A stretch of 64,000 nucleotides of DNA from Rhodohalobacter mucosus (GCF_003150675.1 NZ_QGGB01000003.1:310001-374000), one strand, 5' to 3'. Shown: positions 34,084-43,602, numbered from the stretch's first letter. Made by a program: numbers and translations. The notes: generated by a model from the letters alone, not told the origin.

Positions 34084-35238
34084 TTACTTCAACAGTGAAT
34101 TCGAAAATACTCGTGTTTCTTTATCAATGTACTGTAACGAGTCAGGACTCAATTCGTTGTCTGCAGAAATTTCTTCCAGCGACTTTTCTATGATTTGATG
34201 GATATCAATATAACGAATTTCGCCGTTCAAAAATCGTTCAACGGCAATCTCATTCGCAGCGTTCAGGATCGCAGGCTTGGCTCCCCCCTCCTTTAGTGCA
34301 GAAACAGCCAGGTCGAGACATGGAAAGAGATCCCTGTTAACAGGTTCAAAATCCATTCGAAATGACGATGTATAGTCAAGTGTTTGGTTGGGATAGGGTT
34401 CCCTTGACGGGTACGTTAATGAATAGAGAATGGGTACTTTCATGTCTGGGGGACCCAGCTGCGCCTTGGATGAACCGTCTACAAATTCCACAATCGAATG
34501 TATAATGCTTTGTGGATGGATAACCGGCTCAATTGCTTCGGCCGGCAGGTCAAACAGCCATTTTGCCTCGATAATTTCAAGACCCTTATTCATCATGGTT
34601 GCAGAGTCAATGGTGATTTTGTTCCCCATCGACCAATTGGGATGGTTCAGGGCATCCTCTACGGTTACTTTTTCAAGTTCTTCTTTTGTGCAGGTTCGAA
34701 AAGGCCCGCCGCTCGCCGTAATAATGATCTTTTTAATACTTTCCTTTTCTTCACCGATCAGTGACTGCAGCATTGCTGAATGTTCCGAATCTACGGGTAT
34801 CAGGTTTCCATTGAGAAATCCCGGAAGTTTTGAGAGCAGTTCTCCTCCCACAACAAGCGACTCCTTATTGGCCAGTGCTACTTTTTTGTTCAGCCGAATA
34901 GCGTGATAGGTGCTCATAAAACCTGCAAACCCAACCAGGCTGTTTAGAAGCAGGTCGTATGTAGACTCAATGGCGGCATGGATCAGGGCTTCTTGCCCAA
35001 AATGAAGCTGTGAAGGCTTGTACGTAAGCAACGATTGAAACTGTTTTGAAACAGATTCATCACAAAGAACAATCATATCCGGTTGAAAACGATTGGCCTG
35101 TTCCGCGAGAAGCCGGTAATTGCTGTTTGCGGTAAGAAGCGACACAGTGAAGAGCTCAGGTTTATCAGAAATGATATCAAGTGCCTGAGTGCCTATTGAG
35201 CCGGTTGAACCTAGTATCGCAATGTTTTGATGTTTCAC
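34084..35238 (-). CDS. dxr: 1-deoxy-D-xylulose 5-phosphate reductoisomerase
   Basis: A 384-residue NADPH enzyme of the MEP pathway that produces 2-C-methyl-D-erythritol 4-phosphate. The NADPH loop ILGSTGSIG is at 8-16; NKESLV follows near 130; the metal site motif PVDSEHSAML and the flexible loop with HPNWSMGNKITIDSATMMNKGLE are complete. Length is standard. It starts a tight run dxr-rseP-psd-pssA (gaps of 3, 0 and -4 bases), placing isoprenoid and phospholipid genes under shared transcription. Confidence 0.96.
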   Translation of the reverse strand: MKHQNIAILGSTGSIGTQALDIISDKPELFTVSLLTANSNYRLLAEQANRFQPDMIVLCDESVSKQFQSLLTYKPSQLHFGQEALIHAAIESTYDLLLNSLVGFAGFMSTYHAIRLNKKVALANKESLVVGGELLSKLPGFLNGNLIPVDSEHSAMLQSLIGEEKESIKKIIITASGGPFRTCTKEELEKVTVEDALNHPNWSMGNKITIDSATMMNKGLEIIEAKWLFDLPAEAIEPVIHPQSIIHSIVEFVDGSSKAQLGPPDMKVPILYSLTYPSREPYPNQTLDYTSSFRMDFEPVNRDLFPCLDLAVSALKEGGAKPAILNAANEIAVERFLNGEIRYIDIHQIIEKSLEEISADNELSPDSLQYIDKETRVFSNSLLK

Positions 35239-35287
35239 TGAATCAGTAATTTTTGAATCTTTATATGCCTATAAGATAGAAAAATGA

Positions 35288-36199
35288 TTACGAGAAATAA
35301 GGAGCCGTAATATCCCGTGCTACCCGGTACATGATGCTGTGAGCTTCAACGGTTTTTCGAAGTGTGGGTGCATAGCCTCCCGACAGCAGAAGTACGACGG
35401 GAATATCTTTTTGGACAACAGTCTCAATGACCAGTCGTTCACGTTCTTCCAGCCCTTTCAGGGATAGAGACAGCCTGCCAAAATGATCCGTTTCAAGAGG
35501 GTCAATGCCACCCAGATAAAACACAAGATCGGGTTTAAATGAATTAAAAATTTGATCGAGTGAATCACCCAAATGCCGGATATAGGCTTTGTCGCCGGTT
35601 TTGTCGGGAAGTGCCACATCGAGCGTAGACGGCGGTTTTACAAAAGGGTAGTTTTTTTCGCCGTGGATGGAAAATGTAAACACGTCCGCTTCTTCACGGA
35701 ATATTTCTGCCGTACCGTTACCCTGATGCACATCACAATCGATAACCAGGACCCTTCGCACCCACTTTGATTGCCTCAGAACCCTGATCGCAATCGCCAC
35801 ATCATTAAAAACACAAAAACCTTCTCCATGTCCGGGCATTGCGTGGTGGGTTCCTCCCGCAAGATTGCCGGCAGCCCCATCCTGAAGTGCCATCAAAGCC
35901 GCATTGACCGTTCCCTGCACCGCAAGCCTGGAACGCACTGCAAGTTTTTTACTCCATGGAAGCCCCATTCTTCTCTCCTCCTTTCTGTTCAGAGTGCCGT
36001 TCCAGACCTTGTTGCTGTACTCCGGAGAGTGAACGGTACAGAGCGCGGCCATGTCTGCCATACAGGGCTCAATGAACTGTGAAGGCTTGAAGCCCTCATT
36101 TTGTGTGAGGTGGTCATAAAGCCCGGAAAATTTTTTCATGGGGAAAATATGTCCTTCCGGGAGCGGCGCAACATAACCTTTGCAATAGCTGATTTTCAA
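35288..36199 (-). CDS. Histone-deacetylase-superfamily amidohydrolase
   Basis: A 303-residue Zn amidohydrolase of the HDAC/acetylpolyamine deacetylase superfamily. The tandem His118-His119 lies in GGTHHAMP; Zn ligands are Asp156 and His158 in DCDVHQGNG and Asp233 in GGIDPLETD; the late tyrosine is in LLSGGYAP. No signal peptide. The layout (GNL-GGTHHA) is that of the class IV/HDAC11-like bacterial group. Substrates in bacteria include acetylpolyamines and acetylated lysines; because aguA and aguB make putrescine, an acetylpolyamine substrate is possible. It lies 15 bases downstream of the laccase-domain gene and 49 bases before dxr. Confidence 0.88.
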   Translation of the reverse strand: MKISYCKGYVAPLPEGHIFPMKKFSGLYDHLTQNEGFKPSQFIEPCMADMAALCTVHSPEYSNKVWNGTLNRKEERRMGLPWSKKLAVRSRLAVQGTVNAALMALQDGAAGNLAGGTHHAMPGHGEGFCVFNDVAIAIRVLRQSKWVRRVLVIDCDVHQGNGTAEIFREEADVFTFSIHGEKNYPFVKPPSTLDVALPDKTGDKAYIRHLGDSLDQIFNSFKPDLVFYLGGIDPLETDHFGRLSLSLKGLEERERLVIETVVQKDIPVVLLLSGGYAPTLRKTVEAHSIMYRVARDITAPYFS

Positions 36200-36214
36200 A
36201 TCTGAACGGAAATT

Positions 36215-36955
36215 TCAGGTTAACTTTATCATTGCCAACATTCTTCCTGCCCTATCCCGTTCTCTGCGGTAAGAGTAATAACGTTTGCTTTCAAGCGTGC
36301 ACTCGTCACTCGCCTGGATTCTGGACAAATCAACTCCTCCATCGTTCAGCTGGCTGATCAGAAATCCTTTAAGATCTACATGAGGTTTCGGATAGGTTCC
36401 CTTTACCACAAACTTTTCGGGAAACTGTTCTGCGACTTCCTCTCCCACCTCAAAATTCCGGCAAGAAATGCAGGGACTTATGTAAACGTAAAAAGAATCA
36501 GGATCTCCGCCCTCTCGGGTCATGGTCTCCATCCCCGCCGGTATAATTCCGCCTGCGGCACCTTTCCAGCCGGCATGAAACGCACCTATGATCCGGTTTA
36601 CCGGGTCTGCAATAAGAATAGCTGCGCAGTCAGCAACCCTGATTCCAAGAGCCAAATCCTCATTTTTTGTAATTATGCCGTCTGTTCCATCTACCGTACC
36701 GGGTTCATTTACGACCTTGCACGATGAGCCGTGTACCTGGCTGGCCAGTACCATATGTGACGGTTCCCAATCAATTTCATGAAACAAATGCTCAAAATTG
36801 CGGTCAACCTCTTCCTTTTCGGCTTGTGTATTGTAACCCAGGTTTAAACCAGACACGGTTCCGTGAGTATTGACTAGGGTTCGGTTCGCTTCGGTGAAAA
36901 ATGCCTCAATACCCGGCAGATCTTTAAAAATATCGGGATGGTATACCGTAATCAT
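36215..36955 (-). CDS. pgeF: YfiH/PgeF laccase-domain protein (peptidoglycan editing factor)
   Basis: A 246-residue DUF152 protein. Zn/Cu ligand motifs are ASQVHGSSCKVV (His), RVADCAAILIADP (Cys) and IGAFHAGWKGAAGGI (His). In E. coli, PgeF (YfiH) removes wrongly incorporated L-serine from the peptidoglycan precursor; other members act on purine nucleosides. It overlaps aroE by 4 bases (ATGA), so the two are coupled. No signal peptide. The length matches the family. Confidence 0.92.
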   Translation of the reverse strand: MITVYHPDIFKDLPGIEAFFTEANRTLVNTHGTVSGLNLGYNTQAEKEEVDRNFEHLFHEIDWEPSHMVLASQVHGSSCKVVNEPGTVDGTDGIITKNEDLALGIRVADCAAILIADPVNRIIGAFHAGWKGAAGGIIPAGMETMTREGGDPDSFYVYISPCISCRNFEVGEEVAEQFPEKFVVKGTYPKPHVDLKGFLISQLNDGGVDLSRIQASDECTLESKRYYSYRRERDRAGRMLAMIKLT

Positions 36956-37833
36956 GTGTTCCCTAATTGATTCGTCAGCAAATCATAAATGAGATTGTAC
37001 GGCAGATTTTTACCTGTCCAAAGATGAAAGGCTTCATCACCCTGTGAAATAAACATCTCCAAGCCGTTTATGACCACCGCACCTTGTGATTTTGCAAGCG
37101 ATAAAAATCGTGTTTCCAGTGGATTATATACCAGATCGTAGCAAATTTTGCCCGAAAGTATTTCGCTATTCATTCTGTCAACCGGAGATGATTCCGTATT
37201 CGGCGTCATTCCCAGCGGTGTGGTGTTGATTATCAGTGCAGCGTCTTCTGCGTATGCTTCAGCCTGATCATAGCCGCAGTAGAGAAGTTTAATCTCTCCA
37301 TCTAGATCGGGGTTAATCCGGCTTGAAAGCCCAGGATTTCTGGATACAAAGACCACTTCGTAAACCCCGATGCGTCGCAGTGCGGTAAAAACCGCCTTGG
37401 AAGCCCCTCCTGTTCCAAACACCACTGCCCTGCTTCCGTGCAGGTTGTCTTCATGGGCGTAAAGGGGTTTTAGAAAACCGTCAACATCCGTATTAAAACC
37501 TCTGAGCATGCTGCCGGATTTGACAATTGTATTCACTGCACCCGTTTCTTCTGCCGTCTGATCTGTTTCATCCAGAAAACCGGAAAACAATTCTTTAAAC
37601 GGAATTGTAATATTGCACCCGAGGAACTGTTCCCTGTTCATCCATGCAATAAATCCCGTTATATCTTGCTGCTTCAGTTCCAGGGCATGATATTTTGCTT
37701 CTATACCATGATAATCAAGCCCGAACTGGTGCATTAACGGCGACAGAGAGTGGCTCACAGGGTTCCCGACAACAAGGTAATGAGGGATATGTTTCAGATC
37801 CGATTGTCTGAGTTCACTAAAAGTATAGACCAT
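36952..37833 (-). CDS. aroE: Shikimate dehydrogenase
   Basis: A 293-residue NADP enzyme that reduces 3-dehydroshikimate. The substrate-site motif VGNPVSHSLSPLMH is at about 21-34, the catalytic lysine in NITIPFKELF, then GAVNTI, FGTGGASKAVFTAL (dinucleotide loop) and NTTPLGM. The C-terminal QG(D)EAFHLWTG matches the family's final helix. It is cotranscribed with pgeF. A 15-residue N-terminal extension precedes the canonical start region, and the exact start is open. Confidence 0.94.
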   Translation of the reverse strand: MVYTFSELRQSDLKHIPHYLVVGNPVSHSLSPLMHQFGLDYHGIEAKYHALELKQQDITGFIAWMNREQFLGCNITIPFKELFSGFLDETDQTAEETGAVNTIVKSGSMLRGFNTDVDGFLKPLYAHEDNLHGSRAVVFGTGGASKAVFTALRRIGVYEVVFVSRNPGLSSRINPDLDGEIKLLYCGYDQAEAYAEDAALIINTTPLGMTPNTESSPVDRMNSEILSGKICYDLVYNPLETRFLSLAKSQGAVVINGLEMFISQGDEAFHLWTGKNLPYNLIYDLLTNQLGNT

Positions 37834-37913
37834 ATGATGGAACAGCAGGATAAAAAAAATGCGATCCGGGATTATCGGAACGCATTTTCTTTGGGTCAGT
37901 TTAAAACGGCAGA

Positions 37914-38384
37914 TCAGGCGACTTCACTTGCCACTTTTTCAGAACTGGATTCTTCATCCTTAAAGGTGTCAGATTCTGCCAGATCTTTAAATGTTTGAAG
38001 ATCTTTCTTCAGCTGTACCGGAAGTTCTTCAATAAATGCTGCCAGATCCTCTTCTGCTTCACCGAAAAAGGTTCTGTAGTCGAGGGTAAAATCAACTCTT
38101 GTTCGCTTGCCGCTATCCAGCGGAGTGAAGCGAATTGTACCGGTTTGATTCAGGTTCCCATTAATCGTAATCCAGGCAAAACGGGTGTTTCTGAGATTAT
38201 CGATAATATTGGTTGTCCACTGAAACTCCTCGCCGCCGATTGTGGTTGTATAATCGAAAGTTTGTGAGTTTACCTTTTCAACGTCATCAATACGTTCGAG
38301 AAATTTTGTGAAATGAACCGGATTACAAAGTAGTTCGTATACTTTGGCAAGAGGTAAGTCTACTTCAATTCTTTCGTGCGCCAT
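37914..38384 (-). CDS. SRPBCC/START-like cyclase-dehydrase family protein
   Basis: A 156-residue helix-grip (SRPBCC) protein with the usual opening ERIEVDLPLAKVYELLCNP, in which the first helix starts, and repeated beta strands (TTTIGGEEFQWTTNIID, IRFTPLDSGKRTRVDFTLDY), ending with a long C-terminal helix and an acidic tail DEESSSEKVASE. Such proteins bind a hydrophobic ligand. No enzyme residues can be named. It lies 80 bases before aroE in the same direction. Confidence 0.8.
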   Translation of the reverse strand: MAHERIEVDLPLAKVYELLCNPVHFTKFLERIDDVEKVNSQTFDYTTTIGGEEFQWTTNIIDNLRNTRFAWITINGNLNQTGTIRFTPLDSGKRTRVDFTLDYRTFFGEAEEDLAAFIEELPVQLKKDLQTFKDLAESDTFKDEESSSEKVASEVA

Positions 38385-38505
38385 AGGTGTGATAAACTTC
38401 GAAAATGAAAAGTTTTGATTCGGATTTGGATGATTGTGGGATTATGGGTAGAGCTAATCCACAATGCACTAAAATTACGCATATTTTGATTAAGCTTCAA
38501 TCAAT

Positions 38506-39891
38506 TTGAGAATTAACATTTTTAAAGAAACAATTTATACACCGTTAATTCAGTTTCTAACGGTTTGTGCATTTTTATTTTTTTTCCCGCTGTTCCCTGC
38601 GAGTCATTCATTTGCCCAGAATAGTCTGACGGGACTGTATCAAAATTACAATGCCTTGCAAACCACACCGGAATATGAAATTATTGCCGCACGGAATCGC
38701 TTCAGGCTCCAGTTAAACAGATCCATATCCGGTGGCTCGTTTCAGTCAGAAACAGATATTATCCACCGGTACGCTCAGCGTGCGGAAGCTGAGGTATTGA
38801 TACGGGAGCTCTATTTTGAGCTCTACTTTGACAAATCAGACCTGAGAATCGGGAAACAGGTCATTAACTGGGGAAGGTCGAATGGTGCTTTTGTAACCGG
38901 AATACTCTCTCCCCTGGATCTGAGTGAATTTCTAACGCAGGATCCGTCAGATCTCATACTTGGAGTAACCTCACTGAACTATATACGATATTTTGGCTCC
39001 AACTCCCTGCAATTTGTTTTTGCCCCCGTATTTGAAAAAGACAGGTTTCCCTCGCCCGACTCCAGATGGTTTCCATTGCAAACAATCGATGCCCCCCTTC
39101 CGGTACGATACAGAACGTATGAATCAGAGAGACCGGCTACCGATATGCAGGCCGCACTGCGATATTCACTGAGAAGTCCCGACTCCGTTGACCTGGATCT
39201 GATGCTGTATTACTGGACGCATCCAATGCCTTCGTTCTCCTTAACTGTTGAGCTTTTTAACGATTTTCCGGAACCGCCCTCGGTTGATTTGTCAGAAACC
39301 TATCGCGTGTCGCCCATGGCAGGATACTCGCTGAACTGGCAGCTTGGCGATAACTTTTCATTGCTTTCTGAATCGCTCTTTGTAACCGATGCCCTTTTTA
39401 CTTTTTTGCCGGTATCCGTAAACCGGCTTGAAGATGCTCTCGAGAGTACCACAGACGCACTGTTGGTTCTGCAGGAGTTTGAGTTAAGAAACGATGGATA
39501 TCTTCTTACAAAGCCATGGCTGCAGTCGATGGCAGGCTTGCAGTCTGAAGTTGCCGGTACTACAATTAGTCTTCAGGGATATCTGGAAACAATTTTTAAA
39601 TACGAAGACCGTATTCTTCCCCAGCAGTTCTTTCCCTATGCTACTCTTTTTATGAACAGATCTTTTCTGCGCGACAGGCTACAGGTGATAACAGGCGGAC
39701 GCTATAACTTTTTCGGGAATGATTTCTGGGTTCAGCTCCAGGGTGTGTACGAGCTGGATGATGGATTGGAGCTCTCTGCCGGTGTGAACCTATTCGGAGG
39801 AAAAGAGATATCCCCATTCTACGGCCATTTTACATTTAACCAGTTCAGGGATAACAGTTTTCTGTTCTCAAAAATATCTCTCTATTTCTGA
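38506..39891 (+). CDS. Outer-membrane beta-barrel protein (porin-like)
   Basis: A 461-residue exported protein. The signal peptide is LIQFLTVCAFLFFFPLFPA, cut near SFAQ (about residue 38). The body is a series of amphipathic strands ending in a terminal aromatic SLYF, as in outer-membrane barrels. IGKQVINWGRSNGAF resembles DUF1302/phosphate-porin type proteins. The start is TTG: an in-frame stop lies 15 bases upstream at 38491, and no other start preserves the signal. It is followed after 66 bases by an RND/MMPL transporter, suggesting a joint export route across both membranes. Confidence 0.75.
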   Translation: MRINIFKETIYTPLIQFLTVCAFLFFFPLFPASHSFAQNSLTGLYQNYNALQTTPEYEIIAARNRFRLQLNRSISGGSFQSETDIIHRYAQRAEAEVLIRELYFELYFDKSDLRIGKQVINWGRSNGAFVTGILSPLDLSEFLTQDPSDLILGVTSLNYIRYFGSNSLQFVFAPVFEKDRFPSPDSRWFPLQTIDAPLPVRYRTYESERPATDMQAALRYSLRSPDSVDLDLMLYYWTHPMPSFSLTVELFNDFPEPPSVDLSETYRVSPMAGYSLNWQLGDNFSLLSESLFVTDALFTFLPVSVNRLEDALESTTDALLVLQEFELRNDGYLLTKPWLQSMAGLQSEVAGTTISLQGYLETIFKYEDRILPQQFFPYATLFMNRSFLRDRLQVITGGRYNFFGNDFWVQLQGVYELDDGLELSAGVNLFGGKEISPFYGHFTFNQFRDNSFLFSKISLYF

Positions 39892-39957
39892 TCATCATTG
39901 GAATGAGAACCGTCTCTGAAAGGTTCATCAGCCGTAAGCAAAAATTATTTATCAGTT

Positions 39958-42270
39958 TTGAAACAGTTCGGCGAATTTATACTGCGTAACCCCAGGATCG
40001 TACTGTATGGCATTGCCATATTGGCGCTGGCATCGATTTATCCTGCATCCAACATCCGAACAGATTTTAATCTGGAAGGATTTTATCCGGACGATGATGT
40101 CGTAATTGAGGATTACAGGCTTCTGGAGGAGGAATTTGGACGGGATGATAATACGATCATTATCGGCTTTCAATCCGATTCACTCTTTTCACATGCTGTT
40201 CTCTCCGATCTGAAAATGATTGGCGAAAGACTCGATTCACTTATGTATGTGAGTGAAACACTTTCTATCTGGAATGCAACGGATATTTCGAGTGACGGTA
40301 TCAGTCTGGATTTTGAGCCCTACTTATCAGATTCGGCAGTTTCGGAAGGAGATCTGCAGCAAATTAAGGAGAGTATATCATCCGATCCGCTTTTAAAAGG
40401 TTTTATAGTCAATGAGTCGGGAACGGCAACATCGATCATTCTGAGAATAGACCAGGAACAGAATACCTATTCCAACAGAAATATCCTGATCAATTCAATT
40501 CAGGAGGTTCTGAACCCTTACCGGGACAGATACGAGTTTCATATTTCAGGTATTCCCTATTTCAGGAACCAGTACGTGAATATGCTCAATGGCGAGATTG
40601 TGATGTATATTGCAATCTCTTCCATTTTGATCATACTTCTGCTTTGGTATCTCTACAGAACGTTTTGGGGGGTTCTCTTTCCAATGATCATTGTATGGTC
40701 TACCCTTTTGATAACTGTGGCCCTGATACAGCTTACCGGTGGTTTTCTGGAGATCATGAGCAGCACAATTGCTCCCATCCTGCTTTGCGTAGGGGTAGCC
40801 GATGCAGTACATATGATATCAAAATATGACGATGCCAGAGAGTCGGGCAATACCAAAAGAGAATCCATTCTGGAAATGCTTAAAACCCTGGGCAGCGCTA
40901 CATTTTTAACCAGTGTCACTACTGCAATCGGATTTGCAAGCCTGCTCAGCAGTACGGTTCAGCCCATGCAGCGCTTTGGTGCCTACACAGCTGCGGGCGT
41001 TCTTATAGCCTATCTGGTAACCATTTTCTTTTTGCCTGCCGTGCTCACAATGGGGCGTAAATCACGGGTTTTTGACGAAAAGTCGGGCTCTTTGTACCCG
41101 CTTCTAATACTGTGGCTTAATAAACTCACCGCGTTTAACCGCCTGCACTACGGAAAATTACTGGCCGGTGTACTCCTTCTTCTTCTGATTTTTGCTTCAG
41201 CTATCCGAAACATTGAGGTTAACGGGAAGGTGTTTGATGATGTGGGTGAAGATACCGAGCTGATGCAGGACAGCAGATTTTTTTCCGAAAACCTGTCACC
41301 GCAATTTCCTATGGAGCTTATAATAAACACCGGAGAAGCAAGCGGTGCTCTGACCTATGAAATGTATCGTAAAGCAGATTCACTGACTGAAAAACTGCTC
41401 AGCTATCCGGAAATACATAAGGTAACAGGGCTGAATACCCTTATTGGTGAAGTACATACTACCCTCAATCCGCAGAAAGGAGAATTAGGAACTATGCCCT
41501 CCCCCGACGACGCGATTGCACAGTATGCACTGTTGCTTGAAATCAACGGTGGAGATAACCTGTTTAATTTTGTCGATTTTGATTACCGTAAACTGAGATT
41601 GACCGCGCTTACTGAAGATGCCGGTTCAAAAAGGATCAATGAAATACGGAATGAGATATCCGCTTTTGCTTCAGATCTTTTTGATGAAGAGGAGCTCATT
41701 ATCACGGGAACCACAATTCTGAGTGCAGATCTGACGGATAAAATTGTGTATTCACTCTCCTGGAGTATTCTTATCGCAATTCTTGTGATCACACTGATTA
41801 TGGCGGGTCTATTCAAAAGTTTCAAGCTTGCCTTGATTGCTCTGATTCCGAACCTGATACCGTTGATCATGGTAGCCGGCGTTATGGGCTTTCTGGGAGT
41901 AGATATAAAACCATCAACTGCGGTCATATTTACCATTGCACTGGGCATAGCGGTAGATGACAGCATACACTATCTGGCGCGCTTCAGAATAGAATTTTCC
42001 AGGATCGGATCGGTTTTTCCCGCTCTTTCTGCAACCACCATACGAACCGGGCGGGCAATAGTGGTTACCAGCATGATATTGATTGCGGGTTTTGGGACAC
42101 TTATCACAAGTGAATTCACATCCACTGCTATGATGGGCGTACTGGTAACGACAACCATTTTTTCCGCCCTGTTGGCTGATCTGTTTGTTCTGCCCGCTCT
42201 CTTTTACTGGTTAAAACCTGATTTAAAGAGAATACAGCCTAAAGGTTCTGCTCAACGTAAGCGCGTATAA
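39958..42270 (+). CDS. RND/MMPL-family transporter
   Basis: A 770-residue inner-membrane protein with the two-fold RND layout: one segment near the N-terminus, a periplasmic loop (about 35-215), a block of five or six membrane segments (220-355), a second loop and a second membrane block (600-760). SSD-like GVADAVHMISKYDDA and IALGIAVDDSIHYLARF are the conserved TM4 motifs, carrying the acidic residues for proton flow. It is a member of the MMPL/HpnN branch, which moves lipids or hydrophobic molecules. The start is a TTG at 39958. Its 3' end overlaps the convergent tmk by 32 bases. Confidence 0.9.
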   Translation: MKQFGEFILRNPRIVLYGIAILALASIYPASNIRTDFNLEGFYPDDDVVIEDYRLLEEEFGRDDNTIIIGFQSDSLFSHAVLSDLKMIGERLDSLMYVSETLSIWNATDISSDGISLDFEPYLSDSAVSEGDLQQIKESISSDPLLKGFIVNESGTATSIILRIDQEQNTYSNRNILINSIQEVLNPYRDRYEFHISGIPYFRNQYVNMLNGEIVMYIAISSILIILLLWYLYRTFWGVLFPMIIVWSTLLITVALIQLTGGFLEIMSSTIAPILLCVGVADAVHMISKYDDARESGNTKRESILEMLKTLGSATFLTSVTTAIGFASLLSSTVQPMQRFGAYTAAGVLIAYLVTIFFLPAVLTMGRKSRVFDEKSGSLYPLLILWLNKLTAFNRLHYGKLLAGVLLLLLIFASAIRNIEVNGKVFDDVGEDTELMQDSRFFSENLSPQFPMELIINTGEASGALTYEMYRKADSLTEKLLSYPEIHKVTGLNTLIGEVHTTLNPQKGELGTMPSPDDAIAQYALLLEINGGDNLFNFVDFDYRKLRLTALTEDAGSKRINEIRNEISAFASDLFDEEELIITGTTILSADLTDKIVYSLSWSILIAILVITLIMAGLFKSFKLALIALIPNLIPLIMVAGVMGFLGVDIKPSTAVIFTIALGIAVDDSIHYLARFRIEFSRIGSVFPALSATTIRTGRAIVVTSMILIAGFGTLITSEFTSTAMMGVLVTTTIFSALLADLFVLPALFYWLKPDLKRIQPKGSAQRKRV

Positions 42271-42841
42271 CGGAGTGGATCTCTTGCGGTGACTGAGAGG
42301 CATCAACGGTCTTTATTCGATCTTCCTGTTCAGCAAGCACGTCATACCCTTTGCATACCTTTTCAAAAAATGCCGTGCCGGCATTCTCCATTCTGTCTTT
42401 TTCACTGCCTCTGGTTCTTTCAGATGCCAGCTGTGGACTAATCTTAAGATAAAACGTTATGTCGGGTACCACTGCATGAGATGCTATATTGTTCAGAGTG
42501 TGTATTTGATCAATCTCAAGAGATCCCCTTCCGTAGCCCTGATACGCCGTGGTAGAGTCATAAAAACGGTCAAGTATCACAATTAACCCATCCCTCAGCA
42601 AAGGAATCACCTTTTCAGATAGCAACTCGGATCGCGCAGAAGAAAAGAGCAGCATCTCCGTGACGGGATTCATGTGCAGATCGTCGTGGAGCAGTAAACT
42701 TCTTACCTTTTCCGACAGTTCAGTCCCCCCTGGTTCTCTGAATACATGGCACGGATAATGATGTTCCTCCAGGTAGGATTTGAGCAGCTCAATTTGTGTG
42801 GATTTGCCACACCCGTCAATTCCTTCAAAAGTAATCAGCAA
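42239..42841 (-). CDS. tmk: Thymidylate kinase
   Basis: A 200-residue nucleoside monophosphate kinase that phosphorylates dTMP to dTDP. Walker A FEGIDGCGKST is at 5-15, the DRFYDST motif (with the catalytic DR(Y/F/H)) near 92-98 and a LID with S-E-R-T-R-G-S. The length fits bacterial Tmk. It lies 13 bases after pspC on the same strand, and its last 32 bases overlap the MMPL gene tail to tail. The TTP salvage counterpart tdk is at 62618. Confidence 0.96.
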   Translation of the reverse strand: MLITFEGIDGCGKSTQIELLKSYLEEHHYPCHVFREPGGTELSEKVRSLLLHDDLHMNPVTEMLLFSSARSELLSEKVIPLLRDGLIVILDRFYDSTTAYQGYGRGSLEIDQIHTLNNIASHAVVPDITFYLKISPQLASERTRGSEKDRMENAGTAFFEKVCKGYDVLAEQEDRIKTVDASQSPQEIHSVIRAYVEQNL

Positions 42842-42854
42842 AATGACTCACGTG

Positions 42855-43535
42855 TTAGTTAAAATCGTCCATCAGGCTAATGGGCTCTTTTGGCATTACT
42901 ATTGCGAGTGCAATATACACAAGAAAGAAACTCCCGTAGCCCAAAAACAGTGCCGCCAGGAAAATAACCCGTATCACCGTTGAACTGATACCAAGGTACT
43001 TGGCAAGTCCACCGCAAACACCGGATATGTAACTATCTGTTCTGGATTTGTACAGTTTTTGGCTGGTTTGTACAGAAACTTTGTCGAATGCTGAGGTGGC
43101 AGCGGCCGAGGCTGTTCTGCGGTAATTTCTCTTTTTCTTTTTCTTCTGCTCTTTTTCGGTGTAGAGAAATGCGTCCAGTTTATCGTAGGTTTCCTGTACC
43201 CTCATTTTCTCTTCACGCTCGATTTTTTTCTCTTTGTTTCCGGATGATTTAAACATCGTGAGAATACTAATTCCCAGCATTGCACCTGCGAGATAAGGAA
43301 GAAAACCCATGAGCGTATAAACGCCTGGAATGGCCTGCAAGCCAATAATGTCTGTAGCTATAGAGTGACCGATAAAAGAAAAAGCGGTGATGACGAAAGC
43401 CAGACCTGAAATGGTTGAAATATTCCAGATACTTTTTTTGGTCTTCTTTTCATTTTCCTCCAAAAACTCCTGCAAAGTTCCCTGCAGTTCCCTGTCGGAT
43501 ATGTTTACAGTGCTTTCCATCTGTTTGGTGCTCAT
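42855..43535 (-). CDS. PspC-domain membrane protein
   Basis: A 226-residue protein. Two hydrophobic segments (about 43-65 and 75-97) are followed by a very basic linker with KKKKKR, then a C-terminal PspC domain (about 160-215): LYKSRTDSYISGVCGGLAKYLGISSTVIRVIF plus two membrane segments. PspC proteins sense or counter membrane stress, but the N-terminal half is lineage-specific. A perfect 7-base inverted repeat lies about 50 bases upstream of the start. Confidence 0.85.
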   Translation of the reverse strand: MSTKQMESTVNISDRELQGTLQEFLEENEKKTKKSIWNISTISGLAFVITAFSFIGHSIATDIIGLQAIPGVYTLMGFLPYLAGAMLGISILTMFKSSGNKEKKIEREEKMRVQETYDKLDAFLYTEKEQKKKKKRNYRRTASAAATSAFDKVSVQTSQKLYKSRTDSYISGVCGGLAKYLGISSTVIRVIFLAALFLGYGSFFLVYIALAIVMPKEPISLMDDFN

Positions 43536-43585
43536 GATATTTACTTTTCTGTATTACCTGATAAAAATGGATACGACATTTTTGG

Positions 43586-43602
43586 CAGACTGTTTCAGTC
43601 TG
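43586..43602. promoter_or_regulatory. Inverted repeat upstream of pspC-like gene
   Basis: CAGACTG-TTT-CAGTCTG is a perfect 7-base inverted repeat with a 3-base centre, 51-67 bases before the pspC-type start. Lack of a T-run argues against a terminator for the bshC set; an operator is possible. Confidence 0.35.
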
